Positions 50,301 to 57,201 of a stretch of DNA of 57,201 bases are shown piece after piece. The first letter of the stretch is position 1; the number at the start of each line of letters is the position of its first letter. The position numbers and the translations under genes are program-made. The notes under the pieces are model-generated. The model was not told the origin of the DNA. It worked only from the letters and a program-made list of their open reading frames with translations, and did not search any database. Source of the stretch: Opitutia bacterium (GTDB lineage Bacteria > Verrucomicrobiota > Verrucomicrobiia > Opitutales > Seribacteraceae); the NCBI GenBank assembly GCA_002730975.1, contig PCBO01000049.1, positions 6,943 through 64,143 of the forward strand. Reading direction: 5' to 3'.

Positions 50301-53300
50301 AGGTGGCGGAGGGTCAAAATTCAGGGCATGGGTACAAACGCCATCCCTGTCCATGCGTGTCATCAAGCCTCTCGAAGTTGCCCAAAACGGCCTGTTTACA
50401 ATCGACCACCGCTTTCTTGAAAAAACCATTTTTTCCAATCGGGACACTACTTCGGATACTGGTTCTGCTTTAACTTCGCAAAATGGGAAATTTAAATTCG
50501 TCTCGAATCCCGGCAACCATTCAATTCCGGATTCCAACCACACAAACGGGATTTGGCATCACTTGGGAATCTCTTACGACGGATTTAACAAGCGCTTATT
50601 CCTAGACGGCATCATTGCCGGCGAAAGCTCTGCCGTTATAACTTCCAACGATAACGCGAATCTCACAATCGGTACAAACCTCACGGGGCTTGTCGATGAA
50701 ATGAGAATATCCGGCACTGCCAGGACGGGTGATTGGTTTCACGCATCTCACGACAACCAAAGAGACTCATCGGACTTCCTGACCTATGGAACCGTAACTA
50801 GCCCAAGAATAATTTTAAGTGATCTGAGCGTCACCACAATTGCCCAAGAGGCATTCGACTATAACGTCACGGCCCTGGACTCGCCTTCGTCTTACGCGGC
50901 CTTCAACCTACCGAACGGCCTTCAGTTCAGTTCGACGACCGGACGGATTTCGGGAACCCCAACGACCGCAGGGCTTTTCCCTGTTTCGCTAATGGCTTTC
51001 TATTCGGACGACGACGGCAATAATACGGACTCAGATTCCTTACCCGACGTCATAGGTTCCACCGACTCCACTAAACCGAGCGAGCAATTCATCCTTCAAC
51101 TTAGAGTGGCGCCTACGGTACCCGTAATCGCCACTACGGAAGCTTCCTTGATAACCGCTAATTCCGCTTCCTTCAACGGGAACGTAATAAGCGATGGAGG
51201 CGACCCACCCACCGTAAGAATTTACTATGGGACTCAAGACGGCGGATTCGATCCTTCTGCTTGGGCGAAAATGCTCGAGATCGGTAAAAAGGGTCAAGGA
51301 ACTTTCGGGCACGTAATTGGCGGACTTACTCCCGAAGTCACTTATCATTATCGTGTGCGAGCCTTCAACTCCGCCGCCCCTTCCGGCGTATGGGGCACCG
51401 GCACTTTTGTTCCCGGAGCCAAGGCGACCGGCAGCATCGAAATAACGGGTGACCCTAATGAAGGACCACCCAGAAACGGTCTCATCGGCGAATGGCTATT
51501 CGACGGAGACAACGCCAACGACACCTCCGGAAACGGTTACGACGGGAACTCTTCAGCCAACGTTTCGTACAGTGCCAACACGCCTTGGGGAACAGGAAAG
51601 TCCGTAAACCTCAACAACAATTCCTACATCACCGTTGACGACGGGACGGTCGACCAAAGCGTCTTCGATTTGGACACCTTGAGCATTTCTTTCTGGGTCA
51701 AGGAATGGCCCTCAAATGGTTGGGGTGCTTATGTTGCGAAGCGTGGAGACGGCGGGCAAGGTTATCAAATTCGAAGAAACGGAGGCGATCCATCCAAACT
51801 ATCTTGGACACTACGTGGACCTGGAAACGACGATTGGAATGCAGTCGTCAATGATTCAGGGCAGTTCAACAAATGGGTTCACGTCTTAGCCGCCTTCGGA
51901 GACGGAACCAGAAAACTGTTCTTAAACGGAGTGGAAAAAGGTTCGGAAAACCGTGGCGGCAACATAAACGACACCAACTCAATGCTAGCCTTCGGATGCA
52001 AGGACAACGACGGCAACTTTGCCTTCGTCCCCGCATCTCATTCCAATGCCATCATGGATGAAATCCGTATCTACGACAGGCTTCTCACGGCGAATGAAAT
52101 CGCACAACTTTCCGCAATCGCTCGACAGATAAAAATTCCATTAAAAGGCGGGGGAAGCATATCCTATTCAGGAGGTGTTGCAGAAGACTTGAATGCAACC
52201 CCCCCTGTCTGGAAACAGACCGGGACGCCCGCCGAGATTGCAGCTTCCCTAAAGGCCTGCATAGAGGACGACGGTGGACATAACGGAGAGATTCTCGTAA
52301 CCAGTCCCTCGACTGGAAACTTGACTCTGACTCAAGCGAATACGGGAATTATCGCTCAGTCGATCACAGGTAACCTAGGCGGACAAAACGCAAACTACCT
52401 GTCGGGCTTCACAGGCGGAGTCAACGATAGTGACATTTCAAAGGCATTCACCACCATCGCATCGGATCTCCCCGTCCTATCAAACGGTCCACTTCGCGAC
52501 GTCAGCGACACGGGGGCCACTCTTACGGCATCAATTCCGCACATGGGAACAGGCACCGTGAACAACGGTAATTTAACGTTCAACGCCGACAAATTTCAAA
52601 ACCTAATGCTTTGGCTCGATGCGAACAAAAGTGAATCGCTGGACAAAGGGGGCGCTTTCGGTTCGGAAGGCTCGCCCGTCACCGGAGATACGATAGGCTA
52701 CTGGGGCGACTTAAGCGGCAACAGCAACAATGCAACTCCTCACTTGGGAGATTCAGCCAGAGAACCCACTTACCTTACTACGGGACTTAACGGGAAACCC
52801 GCGATTTATTTCGACGGGAGCGACGACGTACTTGTCGCTCAAAACTCTGCGACCTTCGAAGAATGGGAAAGCCTCACCGTATTTATTGTCGCCGAGGGCA
52901 ACAACACGGCGGACTGGTCTTCGCTGATTTCCAAAAACGGAGAGGACAATCAAGGTTGGCTGTTCGGGAAACGAAACGGAACCCAATCCCGTTGGCGTCT
53001 GCACGGCACCTCCGGCGCTGTGGATCAAAACTTAAACCTCACTCCCAATGCCATTAGAATTTGGTCTCTTACATATGGCGATGGCACCCGAAAAAGTTTT
53101 GGCGACGGTCTTCTTCAAGTCTCTTTGACGGATACGGGTAAGATCGCAGCAGCTCCGAACAGTCCGCTTGCGATTGGGGCTCTCATTAGAAACAACGGAA
53201 ACCTTGAAAGGCATGCAAATCTTCTTGTTTCGGAGGTTTTGGTTTTCAAAAGGAGTTTCGCCGAAAAGGATCGGCAGTTGATGGAAGGATACCTTGCCCA

Positions 53301-54651
53301 CAAGTGGGGACTCAACGGAAACCTGGATTCTTCCCATCCTTACAAAAGCATTAAACCGGGAGAACCTTCAAATGGCGTTGACCTCACTTTGTACTGGGGG
53401 ACTTCGGATGGATCAACGACACCAAACCACTGGGAACATTCAGTCGAACTGGGAAAGTATTTTTCGGAGTTGAAAGATAGCGGATTTCAAGGGACAGGCT
53501 ATCTTGTAAATCCGAATGCGAGCTATTTCAACGAGATCGAGACACTCAGAGCCTTAGCTCCTCAAGTTCCTCCCAAGGTCATAAATGGCGAACCCGATGA
53601 TTCAGCGACGAACGGTTTTAATTTCGACGGCCCCAACGACTTTAGAAATTCGGGAATAGGAATCAATCGGAACGACAATTACATGGACTTGTGGATTAGC
53701 GACTTTCGGCCAAAAGAAACCGGAGACCATATCTTTCGCATGGATCGGAAGGACGACTACGTAACCATGTGGATAGACCTAGATCAAAATGGTCTTTTTC
53801 AAACGACCGGCGCAAAAGGGAACGAAAGGCTCGGCGGAACGAACAATTTTAATTCTTCTCCAATTCCTCTGATTGCCGGGCAATCCTACAAGATCGCCCT
53901 CGCGCACGGACAAGGCGGAGGAGGATCCAGTTTCAGGGCATGGATAGAAACGCCCACCCTCTCCGACCGCGTTATCAATCCTCTCGAACCTGCACAAGAC
54001 GGGTTGTACAAAGTTGTTACAGGCTTATCCAACGGGGCTCCGCAAAGCTCCCAGATAAAGCTGGAAACTGAAATCGAAAACCTGCAAGCAGGTACTACTT
54101 ATTATTATAGATTGCATGGATCGAACTCACTCGGAAGCGTATGGGCGGAAAACTCCAAAACCTTCGTAGCCGAAAAGAAAATCAATCTTTCCACCGGTTC
54201 CCTTACCTTTAAAACGGATGGTCCGACACCAAGCTGGTACACTGGCTCGGGCCAAAGCGGAAAAGGTTCCTTAGTCTCGAATTCCTATGTTGATCAAGAA
54301 GGGAATACCATAAGTTACGACGTCGCGAAGTTCGACTTTGCCTCCTTTTACGTTGGAGATGGAGCAAAAGTTCACTTGACGGGTAGCAACACTCTGGAAA
54401 TTGCAGTTTCAGGAGACGCAACGATTCTCGTTCCCTTAGACCTTAATGGCACCGAGGGAACCGATCTTGGAAACAGCGATCTACCCGGTCGTATTGGTGG
54501 CGGTCACGGCGGTCACGAATGGTACAGCGGAACAGATCCTTGGGGACCAGGAGGGGGACCAAGCAACATCACCAACTCATACAGTTTCAATTCAGGAGGA
54601 AAACCACTCGCCGGAATGGCTGGGAATGCAGGTCTACCCTCCGGTGAATAA
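44317..54651 (+). CDS. Giant secreted multidomain surface protein (LamG, Ig-like, FnIII-like, PA14-like, DUF2341), main part
   Basis: 3444 residues to an in-frame TAA at 54649. The TTG at 44317 is chosen because AGGAG (44303-44307) lies 9 bases before it; the ATG at 44329 is too far away. Signal peptide about 1-33 (ending EAKADA). Modules by position: Ig-like 44420-44705; LamG 44718-45390; putative-Ig (He_PIG) 45388-45660, 46850-47100, 48415-48655, 49030-49290 and 50810-51110; FnIII-like 45661-46280, 47101-47715 and 51115-51420; PA14-like 46290-46830; LamG 47740-48410; DUF2341-like 48660-49010 and 49305-49615; LamG 49620-50800 interrupted by a 166-residue domain; LamG 51480-52130; an FnIII-like domain interrupted twice, 52480-54175. 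A glycine-rich repeat begins at 54181. Likely an adhesin or glycan-binding surface protein (inference). The frame continues past the stop. Confidence 0.85.
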   Translation: MLRKMDISCILRPALAMFWLVGAFDFVPEAKADAVRPVITATSPTYSYPIPVEVVFKKDDDSNVSVTGFVISDLNITNGSPLDFNGTGHSYSFNVQPTSDPATVTISIAPAAATGDSNNSIAASTTIDFRKQVTRYSDLIGYWSLDEGTGNTAADGSNNGNSGTLIGNPQWVSGKFGNALQLDGDGDHVAVPGFNGLTNSSTFSVSAWVKLAGVGTNATDDSGILNFSGNDADSVLLWYNADAQGPGNPSYTFNAGSMLLPPENRVNGPQNLAVAGSWQHIVGVSSGTERKLYLDGVLKTTGTGAGTGITQNGNNLRIGGWDVSAAYDFNGLIDDVRLYGIALSDAEVSEIFNNNDSPKIIGPTTASSNTGVPYSFTYTVQDGNIAFPPVWSATGLPVGLEFNAGTGVLSGTPTETPDINGTTTTATITATSGYGAGSVSLAFTLYPLPYLVTAGTTTEIGLYGAKLNGFFADETNTTCSVTLYTDLTDKGTSDSTAWAQSFSLGSITPGNFGKYVEGLNVGTNYTHRFTVSNAGGRTVWSDVGTFSTLSSLSLPNLGDLNASSVTYENAILGGTLTSTGGEHPAVSILWGDEDRGSTIAAWDNIVSIGQVGVGSFSTAIDNLQMGKVYFFRTVAVNSIGTVVSPKLGVFTPQPEVPVQGLKEFAFNGTFSDTSLDPIDSGSGLLTSGIIPAKKSIWNSAENFDFSENAMRARSDGLFTNEFFGMAWYGALIVGGTSPVIAGDVSFGTRSDDGSVLWIDLNQNGIFDYGELVVDNKGLHGNQNRVGTVNLANGNYMWAVGFFELSGGSYLGVRWKQGVETNYDNMAFVNPGANPSMFQTAPTFPLKSITSPSSVTASVGVMFNFQLSTNVSNPLFSAYNLPLGLSCNPSSGIISGTPQAGGTYEVSVVASGSLNSAIDVLVITIPPSAPIVISYPAVDIEATEAKLLGAVTATNGRDANVSVHWGNADGGEGIWQNETEIGTKGISSFVHKLINLTPGGTYFFRFKGDNSQGVGGGESWTATQSFTTPSSISAPILGSTLSLSQKSNTGFKINGSLSKTGGAPVTFNFYWGDNNGGTDTNTWDNVVTFSNAQPGNLNTQIAFPLIPPSVYYSRVSASNSAGAVWSEKVLVHTPVVVDDEPTRKSDLLGWWRFDDSTANDSSGNDYHGVASSPTIYNEDIPFGTGKSINLNGLKYVTVSDGGTESVFDGGSTFTISTWVKEWPEGNWSPFLSKRGEGGQGWQIRRLNNSADQIAFTLRGPGNDDWSATQNIDDNRWHHLAATWGGGKRNIYVDGILIGSENRAGSVSPTGSQLVFGARDDSANSNTPPTISNQSGVWLDDVRFYRASLSQENINSIYDNGLGDVGPVLTIISEQTTTAAATMPFQYEIQTNRLADSFELLNAPGWLSLNPITGILSGTPTTSGTEDVTLIASNSLASNIMSLAIQVKDYSQFAYAMDLTPETNATSPLLDQKVLVTLSEKNFSLGNLGFHHDQLKVDASDLRFLSQSGKELTYDILKWNASGESSIRVQVPSFSSGDNIVMRWGNPSALAPGSSTIGTNWLGEITFSNFQGPPTLVASTTLYGKLGVPFSQKLEYRGTDPMIFSALGLPPGLSLNAATGEISGIPLTSGEASITVEVNGQTASGVSAAKTETFSIKVSDPEAFPFKLNLVISGYDGNSTLTDFPVLVELHSGITNFSYDSFRSPTGADLRFYSPIGRELAYEIENWDSSGHSRIWVQVPSVSDKNTTFNAAWGNPLATTPPTYATDGSTWSNGFNGTWHFSELQLGNFIDSSPSGNHATNNGSKIATAGRIGPAADVNGSNIQAPYSAALNPTIFSVSAWVKESPPSSGGVNGFLGFGYHQPPNNSYFNDINTLLALPALGPGTMVLGEPNNPAATGFFFDGDADFQNAGIGITQADQYMDLWLADFNAPEDGDYLFRMDQKDDFTSIWLDLDQDGLFETSGSNGSERLGGNGNFTSPNIPLIAGQTYKIALAHGEGGGGSKFRAWVQTPSLSMRVIKPLEVAQNGLFTIDHRFLEKTIFSNRDTTSDTGSALTSQNGKFKFVSNPGNHSIPDSNHTNGIWHHLGISYDGFNKRLFLDGIIAGESSAVITSNDNANLTIGTNLTGLVDEMRISGTARTGDWFHASHDNQRDSSDFLTYGTVTSPRIILSDLSVTTIAQEAFDYNVTALDSPSSYAAFNLPNGLQFSSTTGRISGTPTTAGLFPVSLMAFYSDDDGNNTDSDSLPDVIGSTDSTKPSEQFILQLRVAPTVPVIATTEASLITANSASFNGNVISDGGDPPTVRIYYGTQDGGFDPSAWAKMLEIGKKGQGTFGHVIGGLTPEVTYHYRVRAFNSAAPSGVWGTGTFVPGAKATGSIEITGDPNEGPPRNGLIGEWLFDGDNANDTSGNGYDGNSSANVSYSANTPWGTGKSVNLNNNSYITVDDGTVDQSVFDLDTLSISFWVKEWPSNGWGAYVAKRGDGGQGYQIRRNGGDPSKLSWTLRGPGNDDWNAVVNDSGQFNKWVHVLAAFGDGTRKLFLNGVEKGSENRGGNINDTNSMLAFGCKDNDGNFAFVPASHSNAIMDEIRIYDRLLTANEIAQLSAIARQIKIPLKGGGSISYSGGVAEDLNATPPVWKQTGTPAEIAASLKACIEDDGGHNGEILVTSPSTGNLTLTQANTGIIAQSITGNLGGQNANYLSGFTGGVNDSDISKAFTTIASDLPVLSNGPLRDVSDTGATLTASIPHMGTGTVNNGNLTFNADKFQNLMLWLDANKSESLDKGGAFGSEGSPVTGDTIGYWGDLSGNSNNATPHLGDSAREPTYLTTGLNGKPAIYFDGSDDVLVAQNSATFEEWESLTVFIVAEGNNTADWSSLISKNGEDNQGWLFGKRNGTQSRWRLHGTSGAVDQNLNLTPNAIRIWSLTYGDGTRKSFGDGLLQVSLTDTGKIAAAPNSPLAIGALIRNNGNLERHANLLVSEVLVFKRSFAEKDRQLMEGYLAHKWGLNGNLDSSHPYKSIKPGEPSNGVDLTLYWGTSDGSTTPNHWEHSVELGKYFSELKDSGFQGTGYLVNPNASYFNEIETLRALAPQVPPKVINGEPDDSATNGFNFDGPNDFRNSGIGINRNDNYMDLWISDFRPKETGDHIFRMDRKDDYVTMWIDLDQNGLFQTTGAKGNERLGGTNNFNSSPIPLIAGQSYKIALAHGQGGGGSSFRAWIETPTLSDRVINPLEPAQDGLYKVVTGLSNGAPQSSQIKLETEIENLQAGTTYYYRLHGSNSLGSVWAENSKTFVAEKKINLSTGSLTFKTDGPTPSWYTGSGQSGKGSLVSNSYVDQEGNTISYDVAKFDFASFYVGDGAKVHLTGSNTLEIAVSGDATILVPLDLNGTEGTDLGNSDLPGRIGGGHGGHEWYSGTDPWGPGGGPSNITNSYSFNSGGKPLAGMAGNAGLPSGE
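49906..50403 (+). repeat. PA14-like domain, copy 1, inside a LamG domain
   Basis: 166 codons from NSYFND to QNGLFTI with core motifs YMDLWLADF, WLDLDQDGLFE and IPLIAGQTYKIALAHG. Aligns without gaps to 53518-54015; about 100 of 166 residues are identical by hand count. It separates the first strands of a LamG domain (FSVSAWVKESPPSSGG) from its remainder (TIFSNRDTTSDTG). Confidence 0.75.
53518..54015 (+). repeat. PA14-like domain, copy 2, inside an FnIII-like domain
   Basis: 166 codons from ASYFNE to QDGLYKV with core motifs YMDLWISDF, WIDLDQNGLFQ and IPLIAGQSYKIALAHG. Same length as copy 1 (49906-50403). It splits an FnIII-like host between LYWGTSDGSTTPNHWEHSVE and LETEIENLQAGTTYYYRLHG. DNA is well diverged from copy 1, so the duplication is not recent. 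Confidence 0.75.
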
Positions 54652-56935
54652 CCCGGCGGCGGTGGATACGGTGGGCGAGGTGGGCGTTCCGAAACCAAAG
54701 TAGGCAACGGACAATACCTTGCTACTCCGCCAGGAGGCCAAACCTATGGCGACGCAGATATAACTCACCTCTTCGGAGGTTCCGGCGGAGGTGGTGGAAA
54801 CGAACGTTCCGGAGGTTCCGGCGGAGGTGGCATCAAAATCGTAGCAGGCGAAACGCTTACCATTGGAGGAAGCATTCATGCGATTGGCGGCAAGGGCGGA
54901 GCACGCCCCAACGAGGCGCGACGAAGCGGTGGCAGTGGGTCCGGTGGAGCCATCTACCTAAAGGGCAAACACATAGTCATACGAGAAGGAGTCAACATCA
55001 GGGCAGATGGCGGCGACGGCGCCACCGGGATAACAAACGGAAACACTAATACCACAGACGGCATTGGAGCCGGATCCGCGGCAGGTGGCGGCGGAAGAAT
55101 TTACATGGAGGCAACCGAAAGCTTGCTGAATCTCGAAAGTCCCTCCAATTCAAACTTTTCTGCAAATGCAGGCATTAGCCCCGGATTTCGACATGGAGAA
55201 GTAGGCAGCGTAAAGATAATGCGACCACAGGTAACTGAATTGCAATTCAGCTCAGGCACCTTAACCATCGATACCGACAAAGGAACAATCGATCATTCAG
55301 GCGGTTCATTTTTAGCCGGATCAATTAGCGACCACCAATATCAGGCGAAAGACGGTGCTTTGCATCCGTACAAAATATGCTCTTTCGTCACGGACAAGAT
55401 AGACTTCGGAAGTGGCTTGGCCATTATTCTGAAAGGCTCTTCCGGTTTGTCTCTTCAAACCCGAAACCACGGAGATATAAGAATCGCCGGCAATCTTGTA
55501 GCAAATGGAGAAGACGCACCGGACTCGACCGGCGTGGGTCGAGGAACCCTGGGAGGTTGGGATGGAGGAAAAATCAACTCCGACGGCAAAGGTCCGGGAG
55601 GCGGCAAAGACAGGACTCAAGTAAATCGCGGAGGTGGAGCCGGTTACGGCGGTCTTGGCCAATCTTCCCATTTGCTGACGTATGGCCAAACTTATGGAGA
55701 TACCGGAGTCACCTCTTTGATCGGAGGCTCTGGTGGAGGTGGCGGCAATAACCGGACAGGAGGAGGCGGTGGCGGAGCAATCGAGCTGTTTGCTCATGGC
55801 AGCGGCAAAATTTCGATTACCCAAGGAGCAAGGATAACTGTCAACGGTGGCGACACCTACACAGGGGGAAATGACGGAGGTGGAGGTTCCGGCGGTTCCA
55901 TTCGCCTTGTAGGGGAAAGCATTATCAACGAAGGGACTTTAGAAGCCAAGGGAATCGTTACCCTAGCCGACAACGTAGGAGGCGGAGGGCGAATAGTCCT
56001 TGAAGGAAACGGGAAGATAGTCCCCGGAACGACCGATGTCACCGGTTTTGAATCCGGCAGTGTTACCATTCTAGGAAACTCCAGCGTCAATGACCTGAAT
56101 TACACTTCGGGCACCCTCAGATTCAATACCACCGGCGGATGGTGGCGGCACTCAAGCGGCGAGCATGGAACAGGTGTCGTGTCCACGCATTCAGGCAATG
56201 GTCTTTCTTATGGAGTCTCAACATTCACCTTTGATTCGATCGACCTTAGTTCAAGCGTTCCCATTACGATCGAAGGTGCCAACGCTATAGTTTTCAAGAC
56301 ACGCAACCACGGAAATATAGTAGTTGGGACAAACCTAAACGTCGACGGCGGCAACAGCGTAACGGGAGGAACCCCGGGCAGAGGAAAGGCAGGCGGAGGA
56401 GACGGAGGCTGGAACAACCAACCGGGCATGGGGCATGGCAGAGGTAAGGACAGGGTTTACCTAAACGACGGCGGAGGCGGTGGCTACGGTTCGCCCGGGG
56501 GTGAATCGGAACCGGGTTACGGCAATTCTTACGGCAATTCTGCCTTGGGTGATCTATTTGGCGGGTCAGGCGGCGGCGGCGGCAATACTTACGGCGGTGG
56601 TGCCGGTGGGGGAGCAATATCTCTGGAAGCAGACGGCAACGGCACCTTGACCATCATGCAGGGCGTCAGTGTTTCAGCCAATGGAGGAGTAACCTCAAGC
56701 ATCAACGGTGGTGGCGGAGGAGGTTCGGGAGGCTCACTTCGTTTCGCCGGGAAAAGTATTTTCAACTATGGCTCAATCTTGGCAAAAGGTGGTTGGCTAG
56801 GCAACGGGACATACCCCGGAGGAGGTGGAAGAATCGCATTCAATTATTCTCACGACATCATACCCGGAACAGTGGAAGTGGGCGGAGGAACAGTCGCAGA
56901 GAACACACCTCCCATAATCGTTGGAGATCTAAATG
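54181..56935 (+). repeat. Three tandem glycine-rich repeats of the giant protein
   Basis: Repeat 1 about 54181-55236, repeat 2 about 55237-56091, repeat 3 about 56092-56935. Each starts with a strand of the type L(S/T)xGxLxF(N/K)T, continues through a hydrophobic beta segment (RNHGDIRIAGNLVANG; RNHGNIVVGTNLNVDG), then a glycine-rich stretch GYGG...YG...LFGGSGGGGGN, and ends in xGGGGRIxxE(G/A). The glycine runs and beta pattern suggest a stacked beta-helix-like stalk. The in-frame stop lies in repeat 1. Confidence 0.7.
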
Positions 56936-57201
56936 CAAGCTACGTCTACATGAATAAAAATTATTTGTGGACCCCCGGCGATTTGACCTCGGATTCTCTT
57001 GAAGTCTGGTTCGATGCGAAAGATGCGGCCACTATCTCGGGTTCTCCTTCCATATCCGCTTGGAACGACAAGAGCGGGAACAACAGGCACGCGACAACTG
57101 GTCAAGGAACCCCCGGGCTGAATGCCACGGGAGGTCCGGGCGGTACACCCATCGTCGAAATTCGCAGAGCAGGAGGTGATGATTATCTTGCCATTGGAGG
57201 A
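54652..57201 (+). pseudogene. Continuation of the giant protein after an in-frame stop, open to the right edge
   Basis: 850 codons in exactly the same frame as the upstream part, without another stop, running off the window. It completes glycine-rich repeat 1, holds repeats 2 and 3, and ends in the start of a further LamG-like module (SLEVWFDAKDAATISGS...). There is no start codon with a ribosome binding site near the stop; the first in-frame ATG is at 55105, inside a repeat. It therefore reads as the rest of one long gene, interrupted by a nonsense mutation, a sequencing error, or a read-through stop. Labelled pseudogene only for the interruption. Confidence 0.7.

Noticed and set aside
54652..57201. 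Separate gene starting after the TAA
   Set aside because: No start codon with ribosome binding site near the stop; the frame is identical and the repeat is cut in its middle.

Overview
The window looks like a chromosome segment of a PVC-group bacterium, most probably a marine Verrucomicrobiota (inference). The grounds are gene content typical of that group: a PVC-type cytochrome c dehydrogenase fused to ThuA and NPCBM domains, a DUF1549/DUF1553 gene followed by a DUF1501 gene, three secreted formylglycine sulfatases, a DASH cryptochrome, an ExbB/ExbD locus with TPR and terpene-cyclase-like repeat proteins, and a giant LamG surface protein. Many genes have no obvious Shine-Dalgarno sequence. 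No rRNA, tRNA, CRISPR array, transposase or phage gene was seen.

Layout. 1-2706 (minus): aconitase B, running off the left edge. 3022-8121 (plus): aquaporin, membrane-anchored arrestin-fold protein, sulfatase, beta-hydroxyacid dehydrogenase, secreted lactonase-type propeller. 8125-12090 (minus): DASH cryptochrome, one or two small membrane ORFs with a probable frameshift or overlap, monomeric NADP isocitrate dehydrogenase. 12318-19559 (plus): ThuA/NPCBM/propeller/HEAT/cytochrome c fusion, SelO, metallophosphoesterase, deoxynucleoside kinase. 19611-22785: two divergent sulfatases. 22822-28481 (minus): TerC, DUF1501, and DUF1549/1553 with a carbohydrate-binding-like front end. 28684-30969 (plus): S9 peptidase. 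31007-41012 (minus): a five-gene operon. 41276-42160 (plus): sugar isomerase-like protein. 42206-43270 (minus): heme A synthase. 43271-44316: about 1 kb, AT-rich, with almost no coding signal. 44317 to the right edge (plus): a giant multidomain secreted protein.

The most interesting system is the 31007-41012 operon: a TPR protein, ExbB, ExbD, and two large membrane-anchored paralogues that each combine a PD40 (TolB-like) beta-propeller with a terpene-cyclase-like alpha/alpha toroid. In one paralogue the toroid is inserted inside the propeller. In the other it sits at the end of a long acidic linker behind a TonB-like transmembrane helix carrying the S-x-x-x-H signature. Together they read as a proton-motive-force-driven envelope machine in which the usual TonB or TolA C-terminal domain is replaced by a toroid.

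The second notable object is the giant protein. Its reading frame is open from 44317 to the right edge (4295 codons) except for one in-frame TAA at 54649-54651, which falls inside the first of three glycine-rich tandem repeats. It also carries two equal-length 166-residue domains, each placed inside a different host domain. The sulfatases, lactonase, isomerase, dehydrogenase and PVC cytochrome proteins fit a lifestyle of degrading sulfated polysaccharides (inference).
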